A DNA stretch of 64,000 bases, taken from positions 1,900,213 through 1,964,212 of the forward strand of contig NC_021175.1 in assembly GCF_000385925.1 (NCBI RefSeq), read 5' to 3'. The translations under genes were made by a program, and so were the position numbers. Each line of letters starts with the position of its first letter. Within the stretch, counting starts at the first letter, position 1. Shown here one piece after another: positions 45,140-56,677 of this stretch. The notes beneath the pieces were generated by a model, which searched no databases, had not been told where the DNA came from, and saw only the letters and a list, made by a program, of their open reading frames with translations. This DNA comes from Streptococcus cristatus AS 1.3089 (GTDB lineage: Bacteria > Bacillota > Bacilli > Lactobacillales > Streptococcaceae).

Positions 45140-46732
45140 CTATTGTGACATCACTCGTCCTTTACGTAACTCAAGGATTTGGTCATAACGCTCTTCTTCA
45201 TCAATATGATGGGCTATTTCCAGCACAGTGATTGGTAAAGAAAAGATTAAGTCTCTAACCAGACGACTATTTTTTTCATCCAAAGCCGATGTCACCTCAT
45301 CCGCTAATAAAATATCCTTCTCACGTAAGAGAAAACGCGCTAACTCTAATCTGACACGTTGACCTCCTGAAATGTTTTCACCATTATTATGAATCTCTAC
45401 ATTCAAAATATCCTGAAATTCATCTATTAAGCCAACTCGGTCCAATACCTCCAATAATTCATGATCCTGAAAAGGCTGACCAAAAGTTAGATTATAGCGG
45501 ATAGTATCGTTAAACAGGAAGGGATGCTGACTAATTAAACCGATATTCCCTTGGAAATGACTCGTTATCTGATTGCCATTATACTGAACGAAAAAGTCTC
45601 CCTCATCACATGCTTCTTCTCCTAAAATCAAGCGAAAAAGAGTCGTCTTACCAGACCCACTCGGCCCTTTGATTAAGACCTTCTGACCTACTGAAATCGT
45701 CGCCGTCAAATCAGAAAAAAGTTGACGTCCAGCAAAGCTTTTTGAAATATGATTTAATCGCAAAGATTCAAGATTTTCGACAAATTGATCCTTTGTCTCT
45801 TCAAAATCAGGTTCTTCTTCGATAATCTTAAACAGGCGGTTCGCAGTTGGTAGGGCACCTTGGAGATTGGCTGCACTGTACATCAGAGTTTGAATCGGTT
45901 CGACCAGCATCCCCGCAGCCACATACATAGAGATGAGGCTTGTGATAGAAATAGAATTCCCCTGCAAACTCAAATAAAAGCCTAAAGCAAGAGGAACAAC
46001 CTGACTAAAAAAGACCATAAAACCATTAAAGAAAAAAATAATATTATGTGTAAAACAAAATCTTTGGATGGCTCTTTGATATTCTCCGTTTAAATCATTC
46101 ACTCGCTCTTCATTTAGCTTCATGGCCTGATTAATCCGTAAGGTTTGACTGCCTTGCATACTATCTGAGACAAGCCCATGTAATTTTGTTCTAAGTTTGG
46201 ACCAGCTGTCTCCTGAATCTTGTAAACGACGATTCATAATGAACTGAGGAATGGGTCTCATAATCGTAAAAATCACGAAAATAAGTCCTAAGAGAAAATT
46301 TTGTGAAACAATGTAAGTGGCTGTGACAAGGGCTACAAATCCCCAACTCACCATAACATTTATATTTTCTAAATAATTATCACCCACATATTCCATATCT
46401 TGAGTTAGCAGACTAACTTTTTCATCATTGGAAAATTTAGGATTCAATATGACCTTTTTAAATAAAAGAGCACGGACACTTTTGTTGATTTCCCTTCGAA
46501 ATATATTGTGCGAATGGTTTGAAAATAGCATCAGACTATAAATAACAAGATAGACAGACAAACCAAATGAAGCAAAATTGAGAATTTTTTCATAAGAAAG
46601 ACCGTCTTGATCTAACTTCAAGGCCTTCGTTAAAATCAGAGGTTGCGCCAACACCAAACCACTGTTGACAATACGCCCTAGAAAAATAGGAAAAAGGTAC
46701 TTCTTATCAATGTACTTGTAAATATTTCTCAT
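45140..46732 (-). CDS. ABC transporter with fused membrane and ATPase domains
   Basis: 530 residues: six-helix exporter domain (about 1-300; RLHGLVSDSMQGSQTLRINQA) and an ATPase with Walker A GPSGSGKTT, a variant signature ISGGQRVRLELAR, Walker B ILLADEVTSALD and IAHHID. Shorter than typical exporters. ATG at 46732 with AGGTG upstream, under a clear promoter (46829-46857). It stands alone with no partner half, peptide or immunity gene that I can see; it may act as a homodimer. Substrate unknown. A+T-rich relative to neighbours. Confidence 0.82.
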   Translation of the reverse strand: MRNIYKYIDKKYLFPIFLGRIVNSGLVLAQPLILTKALKLDQDGLSYEKILNFASFGLSVYLVIYSLMLFSNHSHNIFRREINKSVRALLFKKVILNPKFSNDEKVSLLTQDMEYVGDNYLENINVMVSWGFVALVTATYIVSQNFLLGLIFVIFTIMRPIPQFIMNRRLQDSGDSWSKLRTKLHGLVSDSMQGSQTLRINQAMKLNEERVNDLNGEYQRAIQRFCFTHNIIFFFNGFMVFFSQVVPLALGFYLSLQGNSISITSLISMYVAAGMLVEPIQTLMYSAANLQGALPTANRLFKIIEEEPDFEETKDQFVENLESLRLNHISKSFAGRQLFSDLTATISVGQKVLIKGPSGSGKTTLFRLILGEEACDEGDFFVQYNGNQITSHFQGNIGLISQHPFLFNDTIRYNLTFGQPFQDHELLEVLDRVGLIDEFQDILNVEIHNNGENISGGQRVRLELARFLLREKDILLADEVTSALDEKNSRLVRDLIFSLPITVLEIAHHIDEEERYDQILELRKGRVMSQ

Positions 46733-46828
46733 AATCATCACCTATCAAAATAGAAAAGTGCAGATTCTAATAGATATCGTGACAAATTCACATCGTCACT
46801 TTTTTATCTGTGCAATTTAATTATAACT

Positions 46829-46857
46829 ATTATACATTTATTGAAATAGTAAATCAA
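46829..46857 (-). promoter_or_regulatory. Promoter of the lone ABC exporter
   Basis: TTGATT (46857-46852), 17 bases, TATAAT (46834-46829). A GTGAC/GTCAC hairpin lies in the leader. Confidence 0.7.
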
Positions 46858-46871
46858 GAATCTCTAAAAGA

Positions 46872-47516
46872 TTAGCCTATAAAAGCTGCAATATCGCTAA
46901 CTTCTTGGGCAATATAGGTGGCGCCAACTTCTTCCAATTCTTCCCTGCTACCAAAGCCATAAAGGACACCGATAGAATCAAGCTTTTGCGCCTGAGCGCC
47001 AAGCACATCGTGCTCCCTGTCTCCAATCATGATAGTATGCGCCAAGTCTGTAATCTGATTTTGTTCTAGGGCATACTGGATAACATCGCTTTTTTTACTA
47101 CGTTTTCTGTCCATGGTCGCGCCAGCGACAAAGTCAAAATAGTCATACAAACCAAAATGTTTGAGAATTTGAATGGAAAATTCTTCAGGTTTTGACGTAG
47201 CGACAATCAACTGTTTACCAGCCTGCTTCAAAGAAGCCAGCAATTCCGGAACGCCTGGATAGACCTCATTTTCATAAAGGCCTTTTTCGGAAAAGTACTC
47301 GTGATAGTAGTCAATGACCTTTAAACATTCTTCCTTAGAAAATCCATAAAAGCGCTCAAAAGAATCCTGCAAGGGCGGACCGATAAAAACTCTCAATGCT
47401 TTCTTGTCTGGCACTGCAATCCCATATTTTCCTAAGGAATAGGCCACCGAGTTGGTAATCCCTAGTTCTGAATTGGTCAAGGTGCCGTCTAGGTCAAATA
47501 AAATCGTTTGATACAT
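46872..47516 (-). CDS. HAD family phosphatase (phosphoglycolate phosphatase-like)
   Basis: 214 residues. HAD motif I FDLDGTL, motif II VATSKPEE, motif III Lys in KRSKKSD and motif IV MIGDREHDV. The C1-type cap is between I and II. Substrate unclear; close family members act on phosphoglycolate, pyrophosphate or nucleotides. ATG at 47516 with AGAAAGAG upstream. A copy of the ~170 bp repeat separates it from purA. Confidence 0.87.
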   Translation of the reverse strand: MYQTILFDLDGTLTNSELGITNSVAYSLGKYGIAVPDKKALRVFIGPPLQDSFERFYGFSKEECLKVIDYYHEYFSEKGLYENEVYPGVPELLASLKQAGKQLIVATSKPEEFSIQILKHFGLYDYFDFVAGATMDRKRSKKSDVIQYALEQNQITDLAHTIMIGDREHDVLGAQAQKLDSIGVLYGFGSREELEEVGATYIAQEVSDIAAFIG

Positions 47517-47540
47517 TTTTTCTCTTTCTGTTTTCCAAAA

Positions 47541-47712
47541 GAGGCTGGGACAAAAGTCCTAGCCTCTCAATTGTCTTTGGATTGTCGAGCAAGACGCAGT
47601 GGTTGAGTGGGCTCTATTACGCTGACTTCATCAGCTTTTATAGCCTTACTCAACTGTGCGGAGGTGGAACGACGAAATCGAATTCTAACGAATTACCGAT
47701 TTCTGTCCCACT
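47541..47712 (+). repeat. ~170 bp intergenic repeat, copy 2
   Basis: Same element as at 34205, about 95% alike by eye, between purA and the HAD phosphatase gene, both on the minus strand. It probably also ends the purA transcript. Confidence 0.85.
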
Positions 47713-47729
47713 CTATTGTCTTCATTTGC

Positions 47730-49055
<1,326 letters not shown>

Positions 49056-49102
49056 TTAATCTACAAGGCAGGAGTTTCACCTGCAAACGTATCTTACACC
49101 TT

Positions 49103-49131
49103 ATTATAAGAAAATTTTGATTTTTTTTCAA
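49103..49131 (-). promoter_or_regulatory. purA promoter
   Basis: TTGAAA (49131-49126), 17 bases, TATAAT (49108-49103). Confidence 0.75.
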
Positions 49132-49321
49132 GATTGAGTGCCTTTTGAATTTGGATTTTCGCTTTTGAAAGCGAATTACTCTTTTCTAAAATTTCTATTT
49201 TCCTGAAATAATTCCACAAAACGCCAAGAAAAGTTCGGAAATCTCTCAGAACCGTAGTGAATAGTTGTTTTCTGGCCTTTTTTATAATAGACTGAAAGTA
49301 CCATATTAAGGACGGAAAAAC

Positions 49322-51577
49322 ATGATGACTATTGATCGTTTACTCGAAAAGCTAGACCCTGCCAGCCCGATCTTACAGGCGACTTTTGGACTGGAAAGAG
49401 AATCCCTGCGCATGACAGAGGCAGGGACACTGGCATCAACTCCTCATCCCAGCTCTTTGGGCTCTCGGACTTTTCATCCCTATATCCAGACAGATTTTAG
49501 CGAGCAACAGCTCGAATTGATTACGCCCATTGCTTCTTCAACTAAAGAGGCTCATCGCCTGCTGGGTGCCATTACTGATGTGACTGGACGCTCCATCTCG
49601 CGAGAAGAACTCATGTGGCCCTTGTCCATGCCTCCCCAGCTCCGAGAAGACGAGATTGAGATTGCCCACCTCGAAAATACCTTCGAACTCCGTTATCGAC
49701 AAGGTTTAGCGGAGAAGTATGGCAAGCGACTCCAGACTATTTCTGGGATTCATTACAATATCGAACTAGGAGAAGACTTGATGACAGCCCTCTTTGAGGC
49801 TAGTGACTTCACCTCCCTCAAGGATTTTAAAAATGCTCTCTATCTCAAATTAGCTCGTAATTTCCTCCGTTTCCGCTGGTTCTTGACCTATCTTTATGGT
49901 GCAGCTCCACTGGCAGAAGCTGGCTTTTACGACAAGCAAGTTGAGGCTCCTGTCCGTTCACTCCGCAATAGCCAGCATGGCTATGTTAATGAGGAGCATG
50001 TCCATGTGTCATTTAGCTCGCTGGAAAGCTATGTCTCAGACATCGAAGCCTATGTCGAGTCTGGCGACTTAAGTGCAGAAAAGGAATTTTACTCGCCCGT
50101 ACGCTTTCGCGGTCAAAAACGAAATCGAGATTACCTAGAACAAGGCATTACTTACTTGGAACTGCGCTGTTTCGACCTCAATCCATTTAATGTCTTAGGT
50201 ATTAGTCAGGAAACCTTGGACACAGTCCATCTCTTTCTCTTGGCTCTCTTGTGGCTGGATGACCTTACAGATAGCGATGCACAGCTACAAGCCGCCTATG
50301 CTCTCAACGATGCTATTGCTCTGGCTCACCCCTTGACTCCTCTACCTCCAGAGGCCGACAGCTCTGCTATTCTCCAAGCTATGGAAAATGTGATCCAGCA
50401 TTTCAATCTGCCTGACTCCTATCACCAATTACTGGCACAAGTCAAGGCTACGCTGACCGAGCCCAAACTGACTCTGGCAGGCCAATTATTGCCTCATATT
50501 GAGAAGAATTCCCTCTTAGATTTTGGACTTGCAAAAGCACGGGAATATCGAGATTACGCCTGGACTGCACCCTACGCCCTCAAGGGCTATGAAAAGATGG
50601 AGCTTTCCACTCAAATGCTTATGTTTGACGCTCTCCAGAAAGGACTCCATCTCGAAATCCTAGATGAAAATGATCAATTTCTCAAACTTTGGCATGGTCA
50701 GCATGTAGAGTATGTCAAGAACGGCAACATGACCTCCAAGGATAACTATGTCATCCCTCTGGCCATGGCCAATAAAACAGTCACCAAAAAGATTTTGGCA
50801 GCAGCTGACTTTCCCGTTCCGGCTGGAGCAGAGTTTTCTTCTCTCGAAGAAGGACTAGCTTATTACCCTTTGATTAAGGACCGACAAATTGTCGTCAAAC
50901 CCAAGTCAACCAACTTCGGACTGGGCATCTCTATCTTCCAAGAACCAGCTAGTCTGGGAGCCTACCACAAAGCCTTGGAAATTGCTTTTTCAGAAGACGC
51001 CGCCGTCTTAGTAGAGGAATTTATCGCTGGAACGGAATACCGCTTCTTTGTCTTAGACGGTCAATGTGAGGCGGTTCTCTTGCGCGTGGCCGCTAATGTG
51101 GTCGGAGACGGCCAGCATACCGTGAGAGAATTGGTTGCCATCAAAAATGACAATCCCCTGCGCGGTCGAGATCATCGGTCGCCGCTTGAAATCATTGAAC
51201 TGGGAGACATTGAACTGCTCATGCTAGACCAGCAAGGCTATGGACCAGACGATATCCTGCCTGCTGGTGTCAAAGTTGACTTGCGGCGCAATTCCAATAT
51301 TTCTACTGGCGGAGACTCGATCGATGTCACAGAAAGTATGCACCAATCTTATAAGGAACTTGCTGCGGACATGGCAAAGGCTATGGGAGCATGGGCCTGT
51401 GGCGTTGACCTGATTATCCCTGACAGATCTGCTATTTCCACCAAGGAAAATCCCAACTGTACCTGCATCGAGCTTAACTTCAACCCCTCTATGTATATGC
51501 ACACCTATTGTGCTGAGGGGCCGGGACAAAGCATCACTCCGAAAATACTGGCCAAACTTTTCCCAGAAATGGACTGA
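49322..51577 (+). CDS. gshAB: Bifunctional glutamate-cysteine ligase/glutathione synthetase
   Basis: 751 residues. N-terminal GshA-type ligase (FGLERESLRMTEAG, then DFSEQQLELITP, SGIHYNIELG) to about residue 470, and a C-terminal ATP-grasp domain (VKPKSTNFGLGISIF, VEEFIAGTEYRFFVLDG, ELNFNPSMYMH) that replaces GshB. Makes glutathione in two steps in one protein, as in several streptococci, and supports resistance to peroxide. Two adjacent ATGs at 49322 and 49325; AAGGACGG upstream. Divergent from purA. Confidence 0.95.
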   Translation: MMTIDRLLEKLDPASPILQATFGLERESLRMTEAGTLASTPHPSSLGSRTFHPYIQTDFSEQQLELITPIASSTKEAHRLLGAITDVTGRSISREELMWPLSMPPQLREDEIEIAHLENTFELRYRQGLAEKYGKRLQTISGIHYNIELGEDLMTALFEASDFTSLKDFKNALYLKLARNFLRFRWFLTYLYGAAPLAEAGFYDKQVEAPVRSLRNSQHGYVNEEHVHVSFSSLESYVSDIEAYVESGDLSAEKEFYSPVRFRGQKRNRDYLEQGITYLELRCFDLNPFNVLGISQETLDTVHLFLLALLWLDDLTDSDAQLQAAYALNDAIALAHPLTPLPPEADSSAILQAMENVIQHFNLPDSYHQLLAQVKATLTEPKLTLAGQLLPHIEKNSLLDFGLAKAREYRDYAWTAPYALKGYEKMELSTQMLMFDALQKGLHLEILDENDQFLKLWHGQHVEYVKNGNMTSKDNYVIPLAMANKTVTKKILAAADFPVPAGAEFSSLEEGLAYYPLIKDRQIVVKPKSTNFGLGISIFQEPASLGAYHKALEIAFSEDAAVLVEEFIAGTEYRFFVLDGQCEAVLLRVAANVVGDGQHTVRELVAIKNDNPLRGRDHRSPLEIIELGDIELLMLDQQGYGPDDILPAGVKVDLRRNSNISTGGDSIDVTESMHQSYKELAADMAKAMGAWACGVDLIIPDRSAISTKENPNCTCIELNFNPSMYMHTYCAEGPGQSITPKILAKLFPEMD

Positions 51578-51586
51578 TAAAACACG

Positions 51587-51610
51587 AATCGCAAGGAACA
51601 CCCTGCGATT
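51587..51610 (+). terminator. Terminator of gshAB
   Basis: AATCGCA/TGCGATT with 10-base loop, then TTTTGC. The rest of 51611-51825 shows no gene. Confidence 0.65.
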
Positions 51611-51825
51611 TTTGCTTGTCTACTTGCAATAGACAACGAGCCTTTCGCTCGACAAACAAGGCTTGCTTTCGTGATAGGAAGCAAAGCTCTTTCTTGATGA
51701 GGCAAGCATTCTCAGCAAATCTAAAAACATATCTGAATATATAAAATCATTGCACTCTTTATCCTTCAAAAACCAGCTTTTATGTTAAAATAGAAATATC
51801 ACATTGAGAAGAAAGAGAAAGGTTT

Positions 51826-52671
51826 ATGTCGAGAAGAAAGAATAATTCAAACCAGCAGCCGGAATGGTTTAGCTGGATTTGGATACTTGCAATTATATTT
51901 GGTTCTGGAGTGGTAGCCAGCTATCTGATCCCCATTGCTATTTTGGGAGGTGTTGGCTACGGAATCTATCGCTACCAAAGACAGAAAAGAGTTCGTATTG
52001 AAGCTAAACAAGCCAGCATTGGCCGTATTGAAGATTTAAAAGCAGAGATTGGGCAGGCTGACCGCCGTATTAAAGAATTAGAAAGCTACCAAGAATACGG
52101 CAAGAAGGAAGATTACCAGGATTTAGCTCTGCAAATTCTTCCCCAACTCACCTATATCAAAAACGTTACTAAAGAATTGCGAGATGAAATCCCTGCCTCT
52201 GTCTACCAGCGCATTCAGACTAAAATTACTACTGTAACCGAGGAAATTGATAAACAACTGCAAAAGATTGAACGAGAGAAAAGACAAAAGGAAGCGCAGC
52301 CCAAGAAAACGAGTCTAGAAGAGCTAGCCCCAGAATTGGTCGCTACAGTTCACAATATTCAGATTGACCACGAGGCCATTCTTCAAAAAATCTCTCAATC
52401 CGAAAGCAATAATAAGGAAGAGCTGACTGCCATCCATCAGTCCCAGATGGAGCACTACGAAGATATTTTAGAAGGCTACCTCAAAATCAAAGCTGCTCCC
52501 AAAGATTTTTACAATGCAGAGGAGCGGCTAGCCAAGGCCAAAGCAGCTATCGAGCAGTTTGACTTGGACCTAGACGAAGCGCTGCGTCAGTTAAACGAAG
52601 CTGATTTGAGAGACTTTGACATTAGCCTGCGTATCTTAGACAAAGAAAAGCAAACAGACACTGGCTTTTAA
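51826..52671 (+). CDS. XpaC-like 5-bromo-4-chloroindolyl phosphate hydrolysis family protein
   Basis: 281 residues: two close membrane segments near the N-terminus (WFSWIWILAIIFGSGVVASYLIPIAILGGVGYGIY, about 14-48, read as helix-turn-helix) and a long coiled-coil cytoplasmic part with family-typical LALQILPQLTYIKNVTKELRDEIP. XpaC proteins sit next to TelA in bacilli and streptococci; molecular role unknown. ATG with AGAAAGG upstream; 24 bases before telA, so one operon. Confidence 0.85.
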   Translation: MSRRKNNSNQQPEWFSWIWILAIIFGSGVVASYLIPIAILGGVGYGIYRYQRQKRVRIEAKQASIGRIEDLKAEIGQADRRIKELESYQEYGKKEDYQDLALQILPQLTYIKNVTKELRDEIPASVYQRIQTKITTVTEEIDKQLQKIEREKRQKEAQPKKTSLEELAPELVATVHNIQIDHEAILQKISQSESNNKEELTAIHQSQMEHYEDILEGYLKIKAAPKDFYNAEERLAKAKAAIEQFDLDLDEALRQLNEADLRDFDISLRILDKEKQTDTGF

Positions 52672-52695
52672 GCTAGATAAACCAAAGGAGAAACT

Positions 52696-53952
52696 ATGAG
52701 CCAAGAATTTAATTTTGACATTGATAAAATTGCTAACAATGCCATCAGCAAAAGCGACAAAACAACAGAAATTATCGAAGCCAACACGACTCAAGGAAAT
52801 GGCCAGCTAACTTTTCTGGAAAAGCTGACTCCTGAACAACAGAGTGCGATTACGACTAAAGCTCCACAGCTAGTGGATAATTTCGTATCAGACCAGAATG
52901 CCTTGCTGGACTTTGGTCAATCTGCTGTCGAAGAAGTCAATAGCACTGTCAATCGTATCTTAGCCGAGCAGAAAAAATTGCAGATTCCTCAGGTAGATGA
53001 GCTCTTAAAAAACACCAACAAAGAACTCAATGGCTTTGTCGCAAAATACAAGGATGCTCAAGTAGCAGAATTGGACAAGAAGCCTAATTTCCTGGAAAAA
53101 CTCTTCAAACAGAGCAAAAACACTCTTCAAGAATTCTATTTTGACTCACAAAATATTGAGCAGAAAATGGACGGAATGGCTGCAACCGTCGTCAAACAAG
53201 AAGATGTTCTGGCTCGCAACATCGTTTCTGCTGAAATGCTGATTGAGGACAATACCAAATCGATTGAAAACCTAGTTGGAGTTATTTCCTTTATCGAAGC
53301 TGCTCAGCAAGAAGCTGGTAATCGAGCGCTCAAGCTGCAGGCTGAAGTTGCTCAGTTAGATATGACAACTGTTGACTACCAAGTCAAATCGCAAGAATTA
53401 GCCCGAATGACAGAGGTGGTCAATACCCTAGAGCAGCAACACACTGAATATGTCAGCCGTCTCTATGTGGCTTGGGCGACAACGCCTCAAATGCGTAATC
53501 TGGTCAAGGTTTCCTCTGATATGCGCCAAAAGCTCGGAATGCTTCGTCGCAATACCATTCCAACAATGAAGCTGTCTATTGCCCAATTAGGTATTCTCCA
53601 GCAATCCATGAAGTCTGGTCAGGTGGCTGACGCCATTTCAAATGCTAACAACGCTGCCCTGCAAATGCTCGCTGAGACCAGCAAGGAAGTCATTCCTCAG
53701 CTGGAGCGGATTTCCCAAAGTCCTACTATTGCTGTTGAGTCTGTCACCAAGCTAGCAGAAAGCCTTGTCGCACAAAACCAAGGCATTATCGAAGCCATTG
53801 ATAAAGGACGGGAAAAACGTGCTCTGCTAGAAGCTACTGTTATCCAGTCTGCAGAGACCATCAACAACTCTGTCAAACTGCGTGATCAAAAGATTATCCA
53901 AGCCCTGTTGGACCAAGGCAAGGAAGCCCAGAAAGAATTAACTTCAGAATAA
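52696..53952 (+). CDS. telA: Toxic anion resistance protein (TelA family)
   Basis: 418 residues, mostly helix, with TelA landmarks QLDMTTVDYQVKSQELARMTEVVNTLEQ and LYVAWATTPQMRNLVKVS, AQLGILQQSMKSGQVADAISNANN. Named from tellurite resistance in other species; in Gram-positives linked to envelope stress and antimicrobials. No membrane helix; presumably works with the membrane-bound XpaC-like partner. ATG with AAAGGAG upstream. Confidence 0.9.
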   Translation: MSQEFNFDIDKIANNAISKSDKTTEIIEANTTQGNGQLTFLEKLTPEQQSAITTKAPQLVDNFVSDQNALLDFGQSAVEEVNSTVNRILAEQKKLQIPQVDELLKNTNKELNGFVAKYKDAQVAELDKKPNFLEKLFKQSKNTLQEFYFDSQNIEQKMDGMAATVVKQEDVLARNIVSAEMLIEDNTKSIENLVGVISFIEAAQQEAGNRALKLQAEVAQLDMTTVDYQVKSQELARMTEVVNTLEQQHTEYVSRLYVAWATTPQMRNLVKVSSDMRQKLGMLRRNTIPTMKLSIAQLGILQQSMKSGQVADAISNANNAALQMLAETSKEVIPQLERISQSPTIAVESVTKLAESLVAQNQGIIEAIDKGREKRALLEATVIQSAETINNSVKLRDQKIIQALLDQGKEAQKELTSE

Positions 53953-53985
53953 GCCAAAGAGCCATCCAGGCTCTTTCAAATCGTA

Positions 53986-54155
53986 GAGGCTGGGACAAAA
54001 GTCCTAGCCTCTCAATTGTCTTTAGATTGTCGAGCAAGACGCAGTGGTTGAGTGGGCTCTACTAGGCTGATTTCATCAGCTTTTACAGCCCTACTCAAGT
54101 GTGCGGAGGTGGGACAGAAATCGAATTCTAACGAATTACCGATTTCTATCCCACT
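53986..54155 (+). repeat. ~170 bp intergenic repeat, copy 3
   Basis: Third copy, same orientation; six bases shorter in the region before CGAATTC (GGGACAGAAATCG rather than GGGACGACGAAATCG). Lies between convergent telA and tpx. Confidence 0.85.
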
Positions 54156-54184
54156 CTCTTTTTGTATTTTTGGTCAAGAAGATA

Positions 54185-54223
54185 AAAATGCACTCAGTTC
54201 TTAAGGAGAATTGAGTGCATTTT
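54185..54223. terminator. Terminator of tpx
   Basis: 12-bp stem AAAATGCACTCA/TGAGTGCATTTT over a 15-base loop; T tract on the minus strand. Confidence 0.75.
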
Positions 54224-54241
54224 GTTGAAAAAGATGTTTCT

Positions 54242-54733
54242 TTATAGATTTTTGACTGCCGCAATGGCTGCTTCAAAGTCTGGCTCAGTATTGATATTGT
54301 CTACGTACTCGGCGTAGGTCACGGTGTTGTTTTCGTCCAAGACAAGGACTGCACGGGCTAAAAGATGCCATTCATTGATGAGGACAGCATAGTCACGGCC
54401 AAAAGAATGGTCAAAGTAGTCTGATAGCATAACAGCATTTTCGATGCCTTCAGCAGCACACCATTTGCCTTGAGCGAAAGGCAAGTCAACTGAAACCGTG
54501 ATGACAACAGTATTGTCCAAATCAGCGAGCTCTTGATTGAAACGGCGAGTCTGAGTTGAGCAGACACCAGTATCGATAGACGGCACGATGCTGAGAACTT
54601 TCTTTTTGCCAGCAAAGTCAGCCAAGGTTTTCTTTGAAAGGTCAGTTGCTGTCAGGCTAAAATCACGGGCTGTGTCGCCGACTTGCAATTGCTGACCTGT
54701 AAAGGTTACAGGATTTCCGAGAAAGGTTGTCAT
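54242..54733 (-). CDS. tpx: Thiol peroxidase Tpx
   Basis: 163 residues of the atypical 2-Cys peroxiredoxin group: peroxidatic Cys58 in [12 protein letters not shown], resolving Cys92 in KWCAAEG. Reduces peroxides with thioredoxin. ATG at 54733. It lies after the manganese transporter genes, as psaD does in pneumococcus, linking manganese supply and peroxide defence. Confidence 0.95.
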   Translation of the reverse strand: MTTFLGNPVTFTGQQLQVGDTARDFSLTATDLSKKTLADFAGKKKVLSIVPSIDTGVCSTQTRRFNQELADLDNTVVITVSVDLPFAQGKWCAAEGIENAVMLSDYFDHSFGRDYAVLINEWHLLARAVLVLDENNTVTYAEYVDNINTEPDFEAAIAAVKNL

Positions 54734-54808
54734 TAAAAGTCTCCATTCATATTTTCTAGAATTATTTTACCGCTAATATGGATTTTTTTCGAGCAATTTG
54801 TCTGAAAA

Positions 54809-54834
54809 GACGACACCCGAATTTGGATGCCGCC
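54809..54834 (-). terminator. Terminator of the ssa manganese operon
   Basis: Minus strand GGCGGCATCC and GGGTGTCGTC pair with G-U pairs around AAATTC, followed by TTTTC. It lies between ssaB and tpx. Confidence 0.6.
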
Positions 54835-54885
54835 TTTTATATTAGAAAACTGAGAATCAATGTATATCTAGCGAATTTTTCAGTC

Positions 54886-55818
54886 TTATTTAGACAGACC
54901 TTCTGCAATCTTTTCTAAGTTGTATTTCATCATGCTGTAGTAGCTATCGCCTTCTTCGCCTTCTTCTGCAACAGAGTCAGTGAAGATTTTAGCGTAGATT
55001 GGGATGTTAGTGTCTTTGGAAACTGTCTTCATCGGACGGTCGTCTACACTTGATTCCACAAAGAGAGATGGCACTTTCGTCTTGCGCAATTTTTCAACCA
55101 AGCTTTTAATTTGGTCTGGAGTCCCTTCTTCTTCAGTGTTGATTTCCCAAATGTAGGCTGATGGCACATTGTAGGCCTTAGAGAAGTACTTGAAGCAGCC
55201 TTCGCTGGTTACAATCATTTTCTTTTCTTCAGGAATGTTGTTGAATTTCTCTTTGGCTTCCTTGTCCAAATTACTTAGTTTTTCCACATAAGCTTTAAGA
55301 TTTTTCTCATAAGTTTCTTTATTAGCTGGGTCTTTTTCGCTCAAACGTTTGGCAATATTTTGAGCATAGATGATACCATTTTCCAAGTTGAGCCAAGCAT
55401 GAGGGTCTTCCTTCCCTTTTTCACTTTGGCCTTCCAAGTAAATCACGTCCACGCCTTCGCTGACAGCATAATAGTCCTTGTTTTCTTTCTTCTTAGCATT
55501 TTCTACTAATTTTGTGAACCAAGCATTACCACCTGTTTCTAGGTTGATCCCATTGTAGAAGATCAGATCCGCTTGGGAAGTCTTTTTGACATCTTCAGGC
55601 AGAGGCTCGTATTCATGTGGGTCTTGACCGACAGGCACGATACTGTGCAAATTGATCTTATCGCCAGCGATATTCTTTGTAATATCCGCAATAATCGAGT
55701 TGGTCGCAACAACATTCAATTTTGAAGAACCAGTCTCGGTACTGCTTTTTTGACTAGAGCAGGCTGCTAGGCCGACAAAAGCCAGCAAAAGCAGAACTAA
55801 GAAACGACATTTTTTCAT
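54886..55818 (-). CDS. ssaB: Manganese ABC transporter substrate-binding lipoprotein SsaB
   Basis: 310 residues. Lipoprotein signal with lipobox LAAC (Cys20). Metal ligands of the LraI/PsaA group are all present: His68, His140, Glu206 and Asp281. It captures Mn(II), and Fe(II) to a lesser extent, outside the cell, and is a virulence factor in endocarditis models of S. sanguinis. ATG at 55818 with GAGGAT upstream. Third gene of ssaA-ssaC-ssaB. Confidence 0.95.
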   Translation of the reverse strand: MKKCRFLVLLLLAFVGLAACSSQKSSTETGSSKLNVVATNSIIADITKNIAGDKINLHSIVPVGQDPHEYEPLPEDVKKTSQADLIFYNGINLETGGNAWFTKLVENAKKKENKDYYAVSEGVDVIYLEGQSEKGKEDPHAWLNLENGIIYAQNIAKRLSEKDPANKETYEKNLKAYVEKLSNLDKEAKEKFNNIPEEKKMIVTSEGCFKYFSKAYNVPSAYIWEINTEEEGTPDQIKSLVEKLRKTKVPSLFVESSVDDRPMKTVSKDTNIPIYAKIFTDSVAEEGEEGDSYYSMMKYNLEKIAEGLSK

Positions 55819-55839
55819 TGGAAATCCTCCATAAATATA

Positions 55840-56676
55840 TTATTTTACTTTTCTTTTTAAATACCGCTGCTTTGGTGCGATAAAAAATGAAACCAAAAAG
55901 ATCAGGGCAGAGGTTAGAACGATACTAGAACCTGCTGCAACATTAAAACTATAACCGATGAAGAGACCTAAAACAGATGCACCAGCCCCCAAGGCAGATG
56001 ACAATAAAATCATGGTCTTGAGACTCTTGGCATAGAGATAGGCTGTCGCAGCTGGTGTAATCAGCATGGCCACAATCAGAATCGTTCCGACACTTTGCAT
56101 GGCTGTGACAGATACCAGAGTCAAGAGAATCATCAGTAAATAGTGGTAAAAATTCACCTTCATTCCCATAGCTTGGGCTAAGAGCGGGTCAAAGGAGGTC
56201 AGCAAAAGCTGCTTGAAGAAAATAGTAATGACCAGCAGCACCAAAATACCCACGCCAATACTAATCCACATATCAAGGTCTTGTACCGCCAAGATATTCC
56301 CAAAGAGAATATGGAAGAGGTCGGTCGAACTCTTGGCAACGCTAATCAAAATGATCCCCAGAGCCAAGAAGGAAGAAAAAGTAATCCCGATAGCCGTGTC
56401 ACTTTTGATAATAGAATTGCCCTTGATGTAAGTGATAATAATGGAAGCTAGTAAGCCAAAGGTAATGGCACCGATGAAGAAATTAATCCCCAAAATATAA
56501 GACAGGGCCACACCGGGCAGCACCGCGTGAGAGATGGCATCCCCCATGAGCGACATGCCCCGCAGAATGATAAAACATCCAACAGCACCGGCCACCACTC
56601 CAATCACAATGGCCGTAATCAAAGCATTTTGCAGGAAATGAAAATCATGCAAGCCTTGAATAAATTCCTGAATCAT
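55840..56676 (-). CDS. ssaC: Manganese ABC transporter permease SsaC
   Basis: 278 residues, eight to nine membrane helices, ABC-3 family: GVVAGAVGCFIILRGMSLMGDAISHAVLPG near the start and VGTILIVAMLITPAATAYL in the second half. Start at MIQEFIQG (56676), with GGAGGTG upstream, one base after the ssaA stop; an ATG 15 bases earlier overlaps that ribosome site. Confidence 0.94.
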   Translation of the reverse strand: MIQEFIQGLHDFHFLQNALITAIVIGVVAGAVGCFIILRGMSLMGDAISHAVLPGVALSYILGINFFIGAITFGLLASIIITYIKGNSIIKSDTAIGITFSSFLALGIILISVAKSSTDLFHILFGNILAVQDLDMWISIGVGILVLLVITIFFKQLLLTSFDPLLAQAMGMKVNFYHYLLMILLTLVSVTAMQSVGTILIVAMLITPAATAYLYAKSLKTMILLSSALGAGASVLGLFIGYSFNVAAGSSIVLTSALIFLVSFFIAPKQRYLKRKVK

Positions 56677-56677
56677 C

